The notes: a model not told the origin generated them from the letters alone. A stretch of DNA of 64,000 bases from Chromatiales bacterium (ex Bugula neritina AB1) (GCA_001730015.1 MDLA01000194.1:1-64000), one strand, 5' to 3'; positions 16,937-26,030 are shown, counted from the stretch's first letter. A program made the numbers and translations.

Positions 16937-17986
16937 ATGTTGCAGGAACGTATAGAAGGCAAGTGGCTGGCGTCATTCCGCCGTGTATTTGCACTCAACG
17001 GTATTGGCAAAGGCACAACTGTCGCCCTGGTCTATGAAACCCAGTCGCGACCGGTGCTGGCGCATTTGTCAGAGCTGGCGCTGTTTGATCTCGGTGCTGA
17101 TTTCTGCATGCTGAAAATGCCGAGCCCGCCGCAAACCGCTCCGGTTCCCGTCAAGGGCACCGGCACCTCATTGGCTATCCAGCACAATCGCGCTGCTATA
17201 GAGGCAATGAAGCAATGCGAAATAGTGGTTGATTGCACGGTCGAAGGCATGATCCACTCACCGGAGTGGCCTGAGGTAGAATCGGCCGGAGCACGTATTC
17301 TGGTCGTCACTAACGAGCACCCTGAGATTCTGGAGCGAACCGAACCGTTTGCCGAACTAGGCCCTAAAGTTGATCTGGGCACGCGTATGCTGAGCGAAGC
17401 CAGTGAAATGCGCGTAACCTCAAAAGCCGGTACAGATCTAACAGTCGACCTCACCGACGCACCTTGCGGCGGCACGCCCGGCTTTGGCACGAATCCAGGC
17501 CATGTAGCACACTGGCCCGGCGGGCTGTGCGTAGCCTTTCCAGGTATCAACTGCGTTAACGGCCGCATTGTCATGGACATAGGCGATATGAACCTGACAT
17601 TTAAAACCTATTTAACCAGCCGCATCGATTTCACCATCGAAAATGATTTTGTAACGCAAATTAAAGGCACAGGTATCGACGCCGAACATTTTCGCGACTA
17701 CATGCAAGCCTGGGACGACAAAGACGCTTACGGGTTTTCGCATGTCGGCTGGGGAATGAACCCCCGGGCACGCTGGGTCAGTGGTGCACTCTATGATAAA
17801 CGTGATATGCAGGCTGTGGAATTCCGCGCCTGGGCCGGAAACTTTCTATGGTCCACCGGAGCGAATCAATACGCAGGTCGCTTTACCGAAGGCCACTTCG
17901 ATCTGCCCATGCGAAATTGCACCATTGCGCTCGACGGCTTGGTGGTAATACGCGAAGGTGTTCTGCAGGGCGGGCTGACACTCTAG
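16937..17986 (+). CDS. NicX-like (M29-fold) ring-cleaving dioxygenase
   Basis: 349 residues, the length of 2,5-dihydroxypyridine 5,6-dioxygenase NicX, a family that shares its fold with M29 aminopeptidases. Seen: LNGIGKGTTVALVYETQSRP at the N-terminus; a central VVDCTVEGMIHSPEW segment; VTNEHPEILER; the DAPCGGTPGFGTNPGHVAHWPGG region, likely near the metal site; and FSHVGWGMNPRARW with TEGHFDLPM towards the C-terminus, supplying His and Glu/Asp ligands. NicX uses Fe(II) and O2 to give N-formylmaleamate. The downstream alpha/beta hydrolase could be the matching deformylase. The true substrate is unknown. Confidence 0.75.
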   Translation: MLQERIEGKWLASFRRVFALNGIGKGTTVALVYETQSRPVLAHLSELALFDLGADFCMLKMPSPPQTAPVPVKGTGTSLAIQHNRAAIEAMKQCEIVVDCTVEGMIHSPEWPEVESAGARILVVTNEHPEILERTEPFAELGPKVDLGTRMLSEASEMRVTSKAGTDLTVDLTDAPCGGTPGFGTNPGHVAHWPGGLCVAFPGINCVNGRIVMDIGDMNLTFKTYLTSRIDFTIENDFVTQIKGTGIDAEHFRDYMQAWDDKDAYGFSHVGWGMNPRARWVSGALYDKRDMQAVEFRAWAGNFLWSTGANQYAGRFTEGHFDLPMRNCTIALDGLVVIREGVLQGGLTL

Positions 17987-18009
17987 ATGAGAAAAGAGAC
18001 CAACACTAT

Positions 18010-19308
18010 ATGAGTACACCTGGCGACTACTATGATCTGGCGCGCGTGCGCCCTGAAGTACTGGCGGTGCTGGATCGCATCAATGAAATGGGCCCGTCAT
18101 TCAGCGAACGGGCTTTTAGCATCGATACCGATGCCAGCTTTCCGGTCGAAAATTACAAAGACCTCGCAGCCGAATGCCTGATGACACTCACCGTACCGGA
18201 AGAGTTTGGTGGCAGCGGTTTCAGCCTAGGTGAATACGCTATGGTCGGGGCCGAGATCGGCAAGTACTGCGGTGCAACGGCGCTCACTTTTAACATGCAC
18301 AACTCATCAATGATGTGGTCCCGCTTCATGTACGAGATGCCACATTTGACCGACACCGAACGCGCCGCCTTTGCACCGTTGCGCGAGCATCAGTTCCGTC
18401 GCGCAGTAAAAGAACAAGGCATTTATTCCCAGCCGATCTCTGAAGCCGGACAAAACTGGACATCCAGACCGGCCCAGACCGAGTGCGTAAAAGTGGATGG
18501 CGGCTGGCGGATTAACGGCTTTAAAAAATTCGCCTCTCTGGCCGGTTACTGTGACTACTATTCTATAGTTTGCACGGAACGCTTCGAAAACACAGAACCG
18601 CGCCACGAAGACACCATGATCTTCGTCGTACCCAAAGATGCTCCGGGGCTCGATATAAAAGGAGAGTGGGATCCCCTCGGAATGCGTGGCACCAACTCCC
18701 GCGATCTGATCCTCAAAGACGTATTTGTACGCGAAGAAGACCTCATGATGCCGCGCGGTATCTTCATCAATACCTTGCCGCACTACCCACATGCAATGGC
18801 AACGCTGTCACCGACCTATATGGGCGTGGCACAGGCGGCCTACGATTTTACTGTCGCCTATCTGCGTGGTGAGGTACCGGGGCAACCGGCGGCAGACCGG
18901 CGTATCTTTACCACCAAACGGCTTGCCGTTGCACAAATGTACGCACGACTTGCACCGGTGCGGGCCCTCTGGTGGCAGATGTTTACCGAAGCCAAAGGCT
19001 TCCCGAGCCAGGCGGAAGTCTTACGCATGTATGCGGCTCAATACAATGTAATGGAAGCAGCACAGGAAATCGCCGCACTGGCAATCCGCACCTGCGGCGG
19101 ACAATCTATGCTGAAATCTCTGCCACTGGAGCGCATCTATCGCGACAGCCGCTGTGGCGCTCTCATGCTTCCCTATACCTCCGAGATCATGGAAGATTAT
19201 CTATCTGTGTTAACACTGTACGATATAGACGAACTCGACGGTGCTCCCGGCGACGAGTTCGGAGCCCGAACCTCACTTTGGCGTGGTCCGGAACAGGCTC
19301 CCGGCTGA
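18010..19308 (+). CDS. Acyl-CoA dehydrogenase-fold flavoprotein lacking the usual catalytic Glu
   Basis: 432 residues from ATG 18010; the longer frame read through the end of the previous gene is rejected. Three ACAD regions are present: the N-terminal helical part (LTVPEEFGGSGFSLGEYAMVG), the middle beta domain (NGFKKFASLAGYCDYYSIV, DPLGMRGTNSRDL) and the C-terminal bundle (YRDSRCGALMLPYTSEIMEDYL). Where acyl-CoA dehydrogenases carry Glu in YEGTSEIQ, this protein has LPYTSEIM, so the base is absent there. It may be an ACAD-fold dehydrogenase with the base elsewhere, or a flavin monooxygenase-like relative. It lies 23 bp after the NicX-like gene. Confidence 0.8.
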   Translation: MSTPGDYYDLARVRPEVLAVLDRINEMGPSFSERAFSIDTDASFPVENYKDLAAECLMTLTVPEEFGGSGFSLGEYAMVGAEIGKYCGATALTFNMHNSSMMWSRFMYEMPHLTDTERAAFAPLREHQFRRAVKEQGIYSQPISEAGQNWTSRPAQTECVKVDGGWRINGFKKFASLAGYCDYYSIVCTERFENTEPRHEDTMIFVVPKDAPGLDIKGEWDPLGMRGTNSRDLILKDVFVREEDLMMPRGIFINTLPHYPHAMATLSPTYMGVAQAAYDFTVAYLRGEVPGQPAADRRIFTTKRLAVAQMYARLAPVRALWWQMFTEAKGFPSQAEVLRMYAAQYNVMEAAQEIAALAIRTCGGQSMLKSLPLERIYRDSRCGALMLPYTSEIMEDYLSVLTLYDIDELDGAPGDEFGARTSLWRGPEQAPG

Positions 19309-19363
19309 ACTGCAACCACGCGACTTCGCAATTACCCTCGCTCTATAACAGGCACAGCGATCT

Positions 19364-20695
19364 ATGCATAAAAGGGATGTACACGTTGACGCTTACAGCC
19401 CGCAGCCACCGGCCCGGGTCTGGGCAGTGGTGCAGAATTTCTGCGAAGCCTGGCATCCGGCAATCGACAGCATGGTTGCAGAAATAGACAATAATAATCA
19501 CCTTATTCGTGCGTTTACCGTTCACGGCGAGCAGACAATCTATCGGGAACGACTAACCTGGTATAGCGATAGCGAACGCACCATGTTCTACACACATGTC
19601 GAAGGCATTCGCGGTGTCGATTGCTACAAGGGTCAATTGCGGGTATCTGAAGCAAGCGATGGCGGCTCAGATATTATAATGAAAGCAACTTTTACCGCAG
19701 CCACCCCGCGCGCAGATGAAATTGCCACCGGCACCCGGGCGATTTTTAAAGACGCGGTAAAAGCAATCGCACAGCTGGCAGAAGACTCGACAAACCGTGC
19801 TATCGAATCAGCAACCTCTAACAACCAGCCGCAAATCCAAACCCGGATCATCAACAGCGAGCCCGCACTGGCGCTGTCATATACCGGAGCAGCGGACGCA
19901 ACTCTGTGCCTGTTTCTGCACGGAATCGGTGGCAACCGCAGCAACTGGGATCAGCAACTGGCAGCGCTTGCGCCCCACTGTCAGGCCGCCGCGCTTGATC
20001 TTAGAGGCTACGGCAACAGCCACCGCGGGAACACTCAATCCGCCGTTGACGACTACTGCAATGATATCCTGCGAGTGGCGGGTGAATTCAATGCCGACAA
20101 ACTGATGTTGTGCGGGCTGTCCTATGGCGCATGGATCGCAACATCGTTCGCTTTGCGCTACCCGGAGCGCCTGGAAGCGCTGGTGTTATCCGGGGGCTGC
20201 ACAGGAATGTCTGAAGCAGATACACAGGAACGTGAGAGCTTTCTCCACAGCCGCGAGCAACCGCTTAGCGAAGGTAAAACACCTGCCGATTTCGCAGACA
20301 ACGTTGTATCGGTAATATCCGGCCCGAATGCATCCGCTTCGGTACGCGCCCGACTGCTGGCATCAATGCAAGCCATACCCACGGCAACCTACGCCGACGC
20401 CCTGCGCTGCTTTACCCGCCCGCAGGAAAAATTCGACTTCTCCCGCCTGACCATGCCAACGCTCCTGCTGACAGGAGAGCACGACAAACTCGCACCACCA
20501 CAGGAAATCAGGCAGGTAGCACAGCGTATCCATGCGGCGTCGGCAGAACCGGATGTTCGCTATGAATGTCTGGCCGATGCCGGCCACGTCTGCAATCTGG
20601 AGGCACCGGAACTCTATAATAATGCACTAGTAGAACTGGTAAAGAGAATCGGGAAAAACCAAAGCCATGGACACTCACCCGGACAGCCCGCATAA
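19364..20695 (+). CDS. SRPBCC domain fused to alpha/beta hydrolase
   Basis: 443 residues. Residues 1-145 are an SRPBCC/polyketide-cyclase-like domain (VDAYSPQPPARVWAVVQNF, ending with the long helix AIFKDAVKAIAQLAED). After a polar linker, residues 165-430 form an alpha/beta hydrolase: oxyanion FLHGIGGNRSNW, nucleophile elbow GLSYGA (Ser), acid in LLTGEHDKLAPP (Asp), base in DAGHVCNLE (His). All triad residues are present. The hydrolase half resembles enol-lactonases and N-formylmaleamate deformylase (NicD), which would fit the NicX-like gene two places upstream. The fusion itself is unusual: the lipid/aromatic-binding SRPBCC half could deliver substrate. Confidence 0.82.
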   Translation: MHKRDVHVDAYSPQPPARVWAVVQNFCEAWHPAIDSMVAEIDNNNHLIRAFTVHGEQTIYRERLTWYSDSERTMFYTHVEGIRGVDCYKGQLRVSEASDGGSDIIMKATFTAATPRADEIATGTRAIFKDAVKAIAQLAEDSTNRAIESATSNNQPQIQTRIINSEPALALSYTGAADATLCLFLHGIGGNRSNWDQQLAALAPHCQAAALDLRGYGNSHRGNTQSAVDDYCNDILRVAGEFNADKLMLCGLSYGAWIATSFALRYPERLEALVLSGGCTGMSEADTQERESFLHSREQPLSEGKTPADFADNVVSVISGPNASASVRARLLASMQAIPTATYADALRCFTRPQEKFDFSRLTMPTLLLTGEHDKLAPPQEIRQVAQRIHAASAEPDVRYECLADAGHVCNLEAPELYNNALVELVKRIGKNQSHGHSPGQPA

Positions 20696-20762
20696 CTGAT
20701 GTGATCAACCATGCGATTGTTTACCGCAATATAGAACCGCATCAACTATTCTGGACCACAAC

Positions 20763-22103
20763 ATGAACATTGAAGATTATCTCTCCGATTCAACAAGCCG
20801 TTTCGCCACGGTCGCCATGACCGATACCAACGGCTTACTGCGAGGGCAAATGGTGGCCGTGCGCCATCTACAGGGGATACTGCAAAACGGCATGGGCATG
20901 GCACCGGCACAACTCGCGCTGGACCCCACAGATGAAATGCTGATGCTGCCCGGCGTTACCGACGAAAACGGTGACTTCCACGATGGTTTGCTGTCGGTAG
21001 ACACCGGCTCCGCACGTTCTCTGCCCTGGGCGTCCAGCGGGCACAATTTACTGCTGCTAGCACGCTTTGCAGACGAAACCGCGCAATTCTGCCCGCGTGC
21101 CATGCTTGAAAAAACCCTGGAGCGCGCCACAGAAGCCGGCATAATCCCACGCTATGGACTGGAACTGGAATACACCCTATTCGATGAAACAGAACAGACA
21201 GCTCAGGCCAAAGGTTTCCGCAATCTGAAAACCGCAACACCGCACAAAAGCCACGACCTCCTAACCTACCAGGTAGCGCAGCAGGAATGGTATGAAGCCG
21301 TCTCAGCAATGTGCGACTCCCTGGATATTCAATTGTCGAAAATGCACGAGGAAATCGGCGGCGGATTTATGGAAGCCTGTATAGATGCAGGTACAGGTAT
21401 CAGCCCGGCAGATCAGACGGTTTTACTGAAGAACTTTCTACGCATACTGGCAATGCGGCAGGAACGCACCGTCACGTTCATGCCCCGGTGGTCTGAACAA
21501 GCCGATAGCCAGTCAATGCATTTGCATATGTCACTGCTCGACACCGATCAAAACCCGTTGTTCTATAATGCCGCTGAAGCCAACAGCATTTCGGAGACTT
21601 TTCGCTATTTTATCGGCGGACTACAGAAAAATGTCGCTGACCTGAGCCTGATGTTTCTACCGACTGTAAATTCATATCGTCGCTTCGCTCCTGGAACATT
21701 CGCGCCACCAGCACTTACCTGGGGCGTCGAAAACCGGACAACCTGCTTTCGCGTTGTCGGTCACTCGCCGGAATCCATGCGAGTTGAAAACCGCCTGGCC
21801 GGCGCCGATGCCAACCCGTACTTCAACGTGGCAGCAACGCTCGCCGCCGGACTGGACGGTATAGAAAACAAAATCGAGCCGCAAGCTGCAGTAACCGGTA
21901 GTGGCTATGAGCAGCAGGCCGGCCCCCGGTACACCAGCTCTATGCCTGAAGCTATTAGCCGACTCAGGGAATCGGAGTTTGCGCACGACTGGTTCGGCGA
22001 GCGGTTTATTACCGCATTCAGCACATCCCGTGAAAGCCAGTATGACGCATTCTGCGCAAAAGTGCCCGATGTCGAACTGGAGCGATTTTTCAGCCTGGGA
22101 TAA
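20763..22103 (+). CDS. Glutamine synthetase-family ligase (GlnA-like, catabolic type)
   Basis: 446 residues with a beta-grasp N-terminus (ATVAMTDTNGLLRGQMV) and GS catalytic domain. It contains YGLELEYTLFD (metal Glu), MHEEIGGGFMEACID, SMHLHMSLLD (nucleotide/metal His), NSYRRFAPGTFAPPALTWGVENRTTCFRV and ENRLAGADANPYFNVAATLAAGLDGI. The adenylylation loop Tyr of housekeeping GlnA is not evident, and the sequence is closer to the PuuA/gamma-glutamyl-amide ligase branch. Such enzymes glutamylate amines. Last gene of the plus-strand cluster, it may capture an amine released by ring opening. The substrate is unknown. Confidence 0.85.
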   Translation: MNIEDYLSDSTSRFATVAMTDTNGLLRGQMVAVRHLQGILQNGMGMAPAQLALDPTDEMLMLPGVTDENGDFHDGLLSVDTGSARSLPWASSGHNLLLLARFADETAQFCPRAMLEKTLERATEAGIIPRYGLELEYTLFDETEQTAQAKGFRNLKTATPHKSHDLLTYQVAQQEWYEAVSAMCDSLDIQLSKMHEEIGGGFMEACIDAGTGISPADQTVLLKNFLRILAMRQERTVTFMPRWSEQADSQSMHLHMSLLDTDQNPLFYNAAEANSISETFRYFIGGLQKNVADLSLMFLPTVNSYRRFAPGTFAPPALTWGVENRTTCFRVVGHSPESMRVENRLAGADANPYFNVAATLAAGLDGIENKIEPQAAVTGSGYEQQAGPRYTSSMPEAISRLRESEFAHDWFGERFITAFSTSRESQYDAFCAKVPDVELERFFSLG

Positions 22104-22139
22104 TTTCGCTATAGTTTATATTTCAGCCCGGTATCGGCG

Positions 22140-23228
22140 CTATACCAGCTTACCACGCGCCGCGACCGGCAGCACTTCGACAATCTCACGACCACGCACC
22201 GCAACCAGTTGATCCACCATATTGACGGCAACACACACATGGTTTGGAATCACCCGCACGATATCGCCAACAGCCGGTTTATTGTTGCACTTTGAAAGAT
22301 CCAGAAAACCGTGCTCTTCTGCGAATTTGTGGATCCTGGCGGTCGGGTGCTCCAGTATACGACCATAGCCATCCAGCCCGCCGGTGTCTGCTGTCAGTGT
22401 TTTGGAGCCGGCATCGAGAATCCCCCGCTCAGTACCACCGCGGCTGACAACACTAGTGTATACCTGAAACGCGCAGTCTTCCAGTGTGGCCATTCCGGCT
22501 TCTACCATCATGAGATCATTGAAAATGCAGGTACCCGCGCGATGCTCGGTACTACCCTCCAATTTATCTATATTGACAAAATTCGGGGTGCCCCCCGTAG
22601 ACACAATGGTTGCGCTTAGCCCGAGATCATCGAGCCCGGCAATGACTTCATCGTGAAAAATCTGAGTCTGCGGCCAGCCATCGACAGGCGGGTAAAACAA
22701 CAGGCCCGCAAAGTTCAGCATGGGGTCGGCCTTGATAATTTCTGCAAGCGCCAGCGCCTCGGCGGGTGTTTCAACCCCGGCACGCTGCTGACCGGTGTCG
22801 CATTCGATCAGTACATCAAGCGCTCGCCCGGCCTGTGTTGCAGCCTTTGAATACTCTGTAAGAGAAACCGGGTTATCGGCGCATACTTTCAGCGGCAAAC
22901 GCCTTTGCAAAGCCGCAAGCCGACCGGATCGGGAAGCTCCTAATAGATTCGTCGCTATTATTATATCGGTGATACCTGCATTCGCCATAACCTCGGCTTC
23001 ACCGAGTTTCTGGCAGGTAATACCTTGTGCGCCCGCAGCCATTTGCATTAGCGCAAGCTTCGGTGATTTATGCGTTTTGATGTGCGGTCGATTTGCCACC
23101 CCGGCGTTATCGCATCGCGCCTGAGCTTTCTCTATATTACGCTCGACCACATCGAGATCAATCACAGCGCAGGGCGTGCCGAAATTCTCGATCACCGCCG
23201 TTTTTAACTCAGGTACATCTTCAATCAT
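22140..23228 (-). CDS. D-threonine aldolase / D-serine dehydratase-like PLP enzyme
   Basis: 362 residues from ATG 23228 (MIEDVPELK), with AAGGA seven bases upstream. An alanine-racemase-type barrel at the N-terminus has the PLP lysine in RPHIKTHKSPKLA, plus FAGLLFYPPV and ATIVSTGGTPNF. A C-terminal metal-binding domain carries PNHVCVAVNM (His and Cys). The family cleaves D-3-hydroxy amino acids (D-threonine, D-3-hydroxyaspartate) or dehydrates D-serine, using PLP and a divalent metal. It converges on the GS-like gene, with only 36 bp between the stops. A 3-hydroxyaspartate-type substrate would fit a methylamine/glycine theme but cannot be read from the sequence. Confidence 0.85.
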   Translation of the reverse strand: MIEDVPELKTAVIENFGTPCAVIDLDVVERNIEKAQARCDNAGVANRPHIKTHKSPKLALMQMAAGAQGITCQKLGEAEVMANAGITDIIIATNLLGASRSGRLAALQRRLPLKVCADNPVSLTEYSKAATQAGRALDVLIECDTGQQRAGVETPAEALALAEIIKADPMLNFAGLLFYPPVDGWPQTQIFHDEVIAGLDDLGLSATIVSTGGTPNFVNIDKLEGSTEHRAGTCIFNDLMMVEAGMATLEDCAFQVYTSVVSRGGTERGILDAGSKTLTADTGGLDGYGRILEHPTARIHKFAEEHGFLDLSKCNNKPAVGDIVRVIPNHVCVAVNMVDQLVAVRGREIVEVLPVAARGKLV

Positions 23229-23563
23229 TCTGGAATCCTTGCCTGAAACCAAATAAGGGGTAGTCCCCACTAATCGCGGGATGAATCACGCCATTAGCAG
23301 GCTAACAATAAACACTGGAAATCCACCCTATTGTACATCGTTTAACCCACATTATTCATGCGGTGGCGAGGGTATCGCGCCGTCCTTATTTATTCACACC
23401 AGTTGATTTCACCGTGGATTTTCTTCTCGCGCCGAATACTTACTGATATCTGCAAGAGAAAAAATTCTCTGTGGAATCAAAGATCAAGTGAGATCCCGTC
23501 AATCCCGTGAATAATACGCGTTAAGGCTCGCCCGATCACTGCAGCATACGACCGCCAGAGCGC
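23229..23563. other. Intergenic stretch without recognised feature
   Basis: 335 bp between the PLP enzyme and the GcvT fragment. It holds a small GGGG-TAGT-CCCC hairpin at about 23257-23268 and otherwise nothing I recognise: no tRNA, no clear terminator and no coding signal. The promoter of the PLP enzyme gene should lie here. Confidence 0.5.
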
Positions 23564-23821
23564 TCAGGCCCTGGCCCGGCTGCGAGTCGGATCGACAAAC
23601 GGAATGCTACAGCATTCAGCCAGCAGACGTTTGCCGTGCCCGCCCAGTTTACCCACCTCAAGTGGCTGCCCTTCCTCTGCGTGCTCAACAGCAAGCCTTG
23701 CCATCGCAATGGCACAGTCAAACGCCGGTGATACCGTGGCACTGGTAATGACACCAACCTGACGACGGCCGATCATCACCGGGTCGCCCTGCACCGGCGC
23801 TTCATGGCTTTTAAACTTCAT
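23564..23821 (-). pseudogene. Detached C-terminal barrel of the DUF1989-GcvT protein
   Basis: 85 codons that read as the C-terminal barrel of GcvT-family proteins: FKSHEAPVQGDPVMIGRRQVGVITSATVSP, then GHGKRLLAECCSIPFVDPTRSRARA at the family's natural end. The frame is shifted relative to the upstream 720-residue ORF, and the two overlap by 11 bp around GATGAAG. Compared with intact relatives, about 40 residues joining the T-protein core to this barrel are missing. That points to an internal deletion with frameshift, not just a point error. The ATG at 23821 could allow separate, coupled translation, but no Shine-Dalgarno of its own is obvious. Confidence 0.75.
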
Positions 23822-25970
23822 CTATATCAGGGCCGAACTCCGCACCGGCCGCCATCAGACCCGCCTCTATACGAATCATCTCAAGCGCTTCCAGACCCAT
23901 GGGAGTTACCCCCAGATCTTCACCCGCTGTCATCAACGCATCCCACACGGCGACAGCAGACTGCGAATGACAGAATATTTCATATCCCAGCTCGCCGGTA
24001 TATCCGGTACGGGTTAAATGAAACGGTTCACCCTCACGATCGTGCAATCGCGCTATAGTGGAACCGAACCAGCGCAGCTGCTCTACTGATGTTACCGTCG
24101 GCTGCGTAAACGAAATACGCTGCAGCAGCTCACGACTGCCCGGCCCCTGCACAGCAAGATTGGGCATGGCCGAGTACAAAGACTTCACCCAGACGTTCAG
24201 GCCGCTTTTTTCAGCCAGTTGTTTTAGCTGCAATCCGCTGTCATCGGAACCACAGCACCAGCGGAAGGTATCTTCACTGAGCCTGAACAACGTGCCATCG
24301 TCAATCACCGCACCGGTGTCATCGCACATCAGTGCGTACACGCCCCGGTTAACGCTCAGTTTAGTGACATTGCGTGTGATCGCCTGTTGCAGCAGCGTCT
24401 GGGCATCGGGCCCGAGCACATCAAATTTACGCAGAGAAGACATATCCTGAACCGTTACCGCCTGTCGGCACGCGTGATACTCTTCAATAGCGCGCGTCGC
24501 TTCAAATGACTGTGGAAGCCATAGATCGCGCGCCACCGCATAGTGCCGCGTCAGAGCACTGGTACGCTCATGAAACGCCGAATGTTCAGTCAAAATAGCC
24601 TCCGAATCCGGTTTGCTGCGATAAGCGACCGCATGCCGTACCGGTGTATTTTTTTTATAGATGCGTACATGGATATCTGTCGGGTTCCAGCCATTGATCG
24701 GGTCGACATCATCCGGACACGCCGTCGAGACAGCAACGAGATCGGTCATGGCCTCCATGGCTACATAGTCACCGGGACGCGACCACGCTTCATCTGATTG
24801 AATGCGGTTGTCTGCGTGGTCGATCCATGAGTTAAAAAAGAAATTTATCGCAGGCCATGCCGGTCTCGCCTCAATACCGTAGGGCTGATACGCATGGCTG
24901 ATATTGTCCGAACAGTTAAGGTGACCGAAAAACCCACGCTCTTCATAGCCTCGTGCCGTGCAAGCCAGTGCGAAGGTATCGTGCCGACCGACAGTATCCT
25001 GCTTTAGTTTTAACAGCGGACGCAAATCCTGATCAAAGAATTTATCGAACAGGCCCGGCATCGGGTAGGCACTGCGAACCATTGAACGGGTGGCTGTGGA
25101 ATCGATATAGCGCTCAAGACCGGCATCGAGAGAACGGGCATTCATCGCCATGAAATCCGAACACTGCTGCCCTTCGACATCAATTATCTGCACCACTTCA
25201 CCGGCATTTAGCGTATATGAACGGGCGCTGCCTCGTGGAATGGTAAACTCATCACGCATATCACCGAAGGGCTCCGGCAACACACTGGTAGTAACGTCAT
25301 CAGGTACATGCTGATAGCTGATCGCGCCTCCCATACCCCCGCCCTGCAAACGCTCTGCGCTGTAGATTAATTTCGGGTCGATCATCAGCCACAGTGTTAC
25401 CGCAGCGGTTGCTCGCACAATAAAAGTATCGCCGGCCGGGGTTGAAGCATCGAACACCCGCACCGCCGTAAATTCTATGCCGCTCTTCCCGTCGTAACTG
25501 TTCACACCACTGTTTTTCACATCAGTGTTATTCACATCAGTGTTATTCCGGCCATTGCTGCCATTGCCGCTAATACTCCGACCAGCCGAATTGCCACCCT
25601 GGCTGCGATACCAGCTGGCTACCGACTCCAGCCCCGGCTCCACGCTGCCTACTGTGGTTACCGGGTTGCTTGCCAGACCAAGCGCTTGAAAATCGTGATG
25701 ACCGCGATCATCTAACGGTATAAGCAACACCGGCGTCGCGCCGTCTATAGCAGTAAAGGTAAGCAGATCAGCAGCTTTTAACTCAAGCCTGACCGGAACA
25801 GCCGGGCGAAGCACGCGCGCCAGTTGCCGTTGCTCATAACCGCGATAAGCACGAGCGACAGAATCAAACCCGCCACCGCCCGGCTGGTACAGCCAGTCGA
25901 GCGGTGGCGGCAACGCAGGTGTTCCAGCACGCTGCTTTTCATTTAATAAATCATCGGGATACGATGCCAT
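23811..25970 (-). CDS. DUF1989 (urea-carboxylase-associated)-GcvT fusion, 3'-truncated by frameshift
   Basis: About 719 residues from ATG 25970 (MASYPDD), which has GGCGGA at good spacing; an ATG 18 bp upstream lacks one. Residues about 250-440 are a DUF1989 domain (NAGEVVQIIDVEGQQCSDFMAMNA, ERGFFGHLNCSDNISHAYQPYG, INFFFNSW). Residues about 470-719 are the folate-binding core of a T-protein (VTVQDMSSLRKFDVLGPDA, LTRTGYTGELGYEIF, IRIEAGLMAAGAEFGPDIDE). A low-complexity Asn/Gly/Asp linker with repeated NNTDV sits near residue 150. The reading ends just after DIDEV, and the final barrel is in another frame (23564-23821). The intact fusion type is associated with urea/methylamine degradation. This copy is probably inactive unless both parts assemble. 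Confidence 0.82.
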   Translation of the reverse strand: MASYPDDLLNEKQRAGTPALPPPLDWLYQPGGGGFDSVARAYRGYEQRQLARVLRPAVPVRLELKAADLLTFTAIDGATPVLLIPLDDRGHHDFQALGLASNPVTTVGSVEPGLESVASWYRSQGGNSAGRSISGNGSNGRNNTDVNNTDVKNSGVNSYDGKSGIEFTAVRVFDASTPAGDTFIVRATAAVTLWLMIDPKLIYSAERLQGGGMGGAISYQHVPDDVTTSVLPEPFGDMRDEFTIPRGSARSYTLNAGEVVQIIDVEGQQCSDFMAMNARSLDAGLERYIDSTATRSMVRSAYPMPGLFDKFFDQDLRPLLKLKQDTVGRHDTFALACTARGYEERGFFGHLNCSDNISHAYQPYGIEARPAWPAINFFFNSWIDHADNRIQSDEAWSRPGDYVAMEAMTDLVAVSTACPDDVDPINGWNPTDIHVRIYKKNTPVRHAVAYRSKPDSEAILTEHSAFHERTSALTRHYAVARDLWLPQSFEATRAIEEYHACRQAVTVQDMSSLRKFDVLGPDAQTLLQQAITRNVTKLSVNRGVYALMCDDTGAVIDDGTLFRLSEDTFRWCCGSDDSGLQLKQLAEKSGLNVWVKSLYSAMPNLAVQGPGSRELLQRISFTQPTVTSVEQLRWFGSTIARLHDREGEPFHLTRTGYTGELGYEIFCHSQSAVAVWDALMTAGEDLGVTPMGLEALEMIRIEAGLMAAGAEFGPDIDEV

Positions 25971-26030
25971 CAGCGATCCGCCCGCCATCAGTGAAAATGA
26001 GTTTTAAATATCCCCTATAGTAACCCGAAG

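Noticed and set aside
22104..22139. GGTAT/ATACC dyad between the convergent GS-like and PLP enzyme genes as a bidirectional terminator
   Set aside because: The stem is only about five base pairs and has no adjacent T-run on either strand.
23229..23563. Possible tRNA or small RNA in the gap before the PLP enzyme gene
   Set aside because: No cloverleaf or T-loop consensus could be found, and only one tiny hairpin is present.
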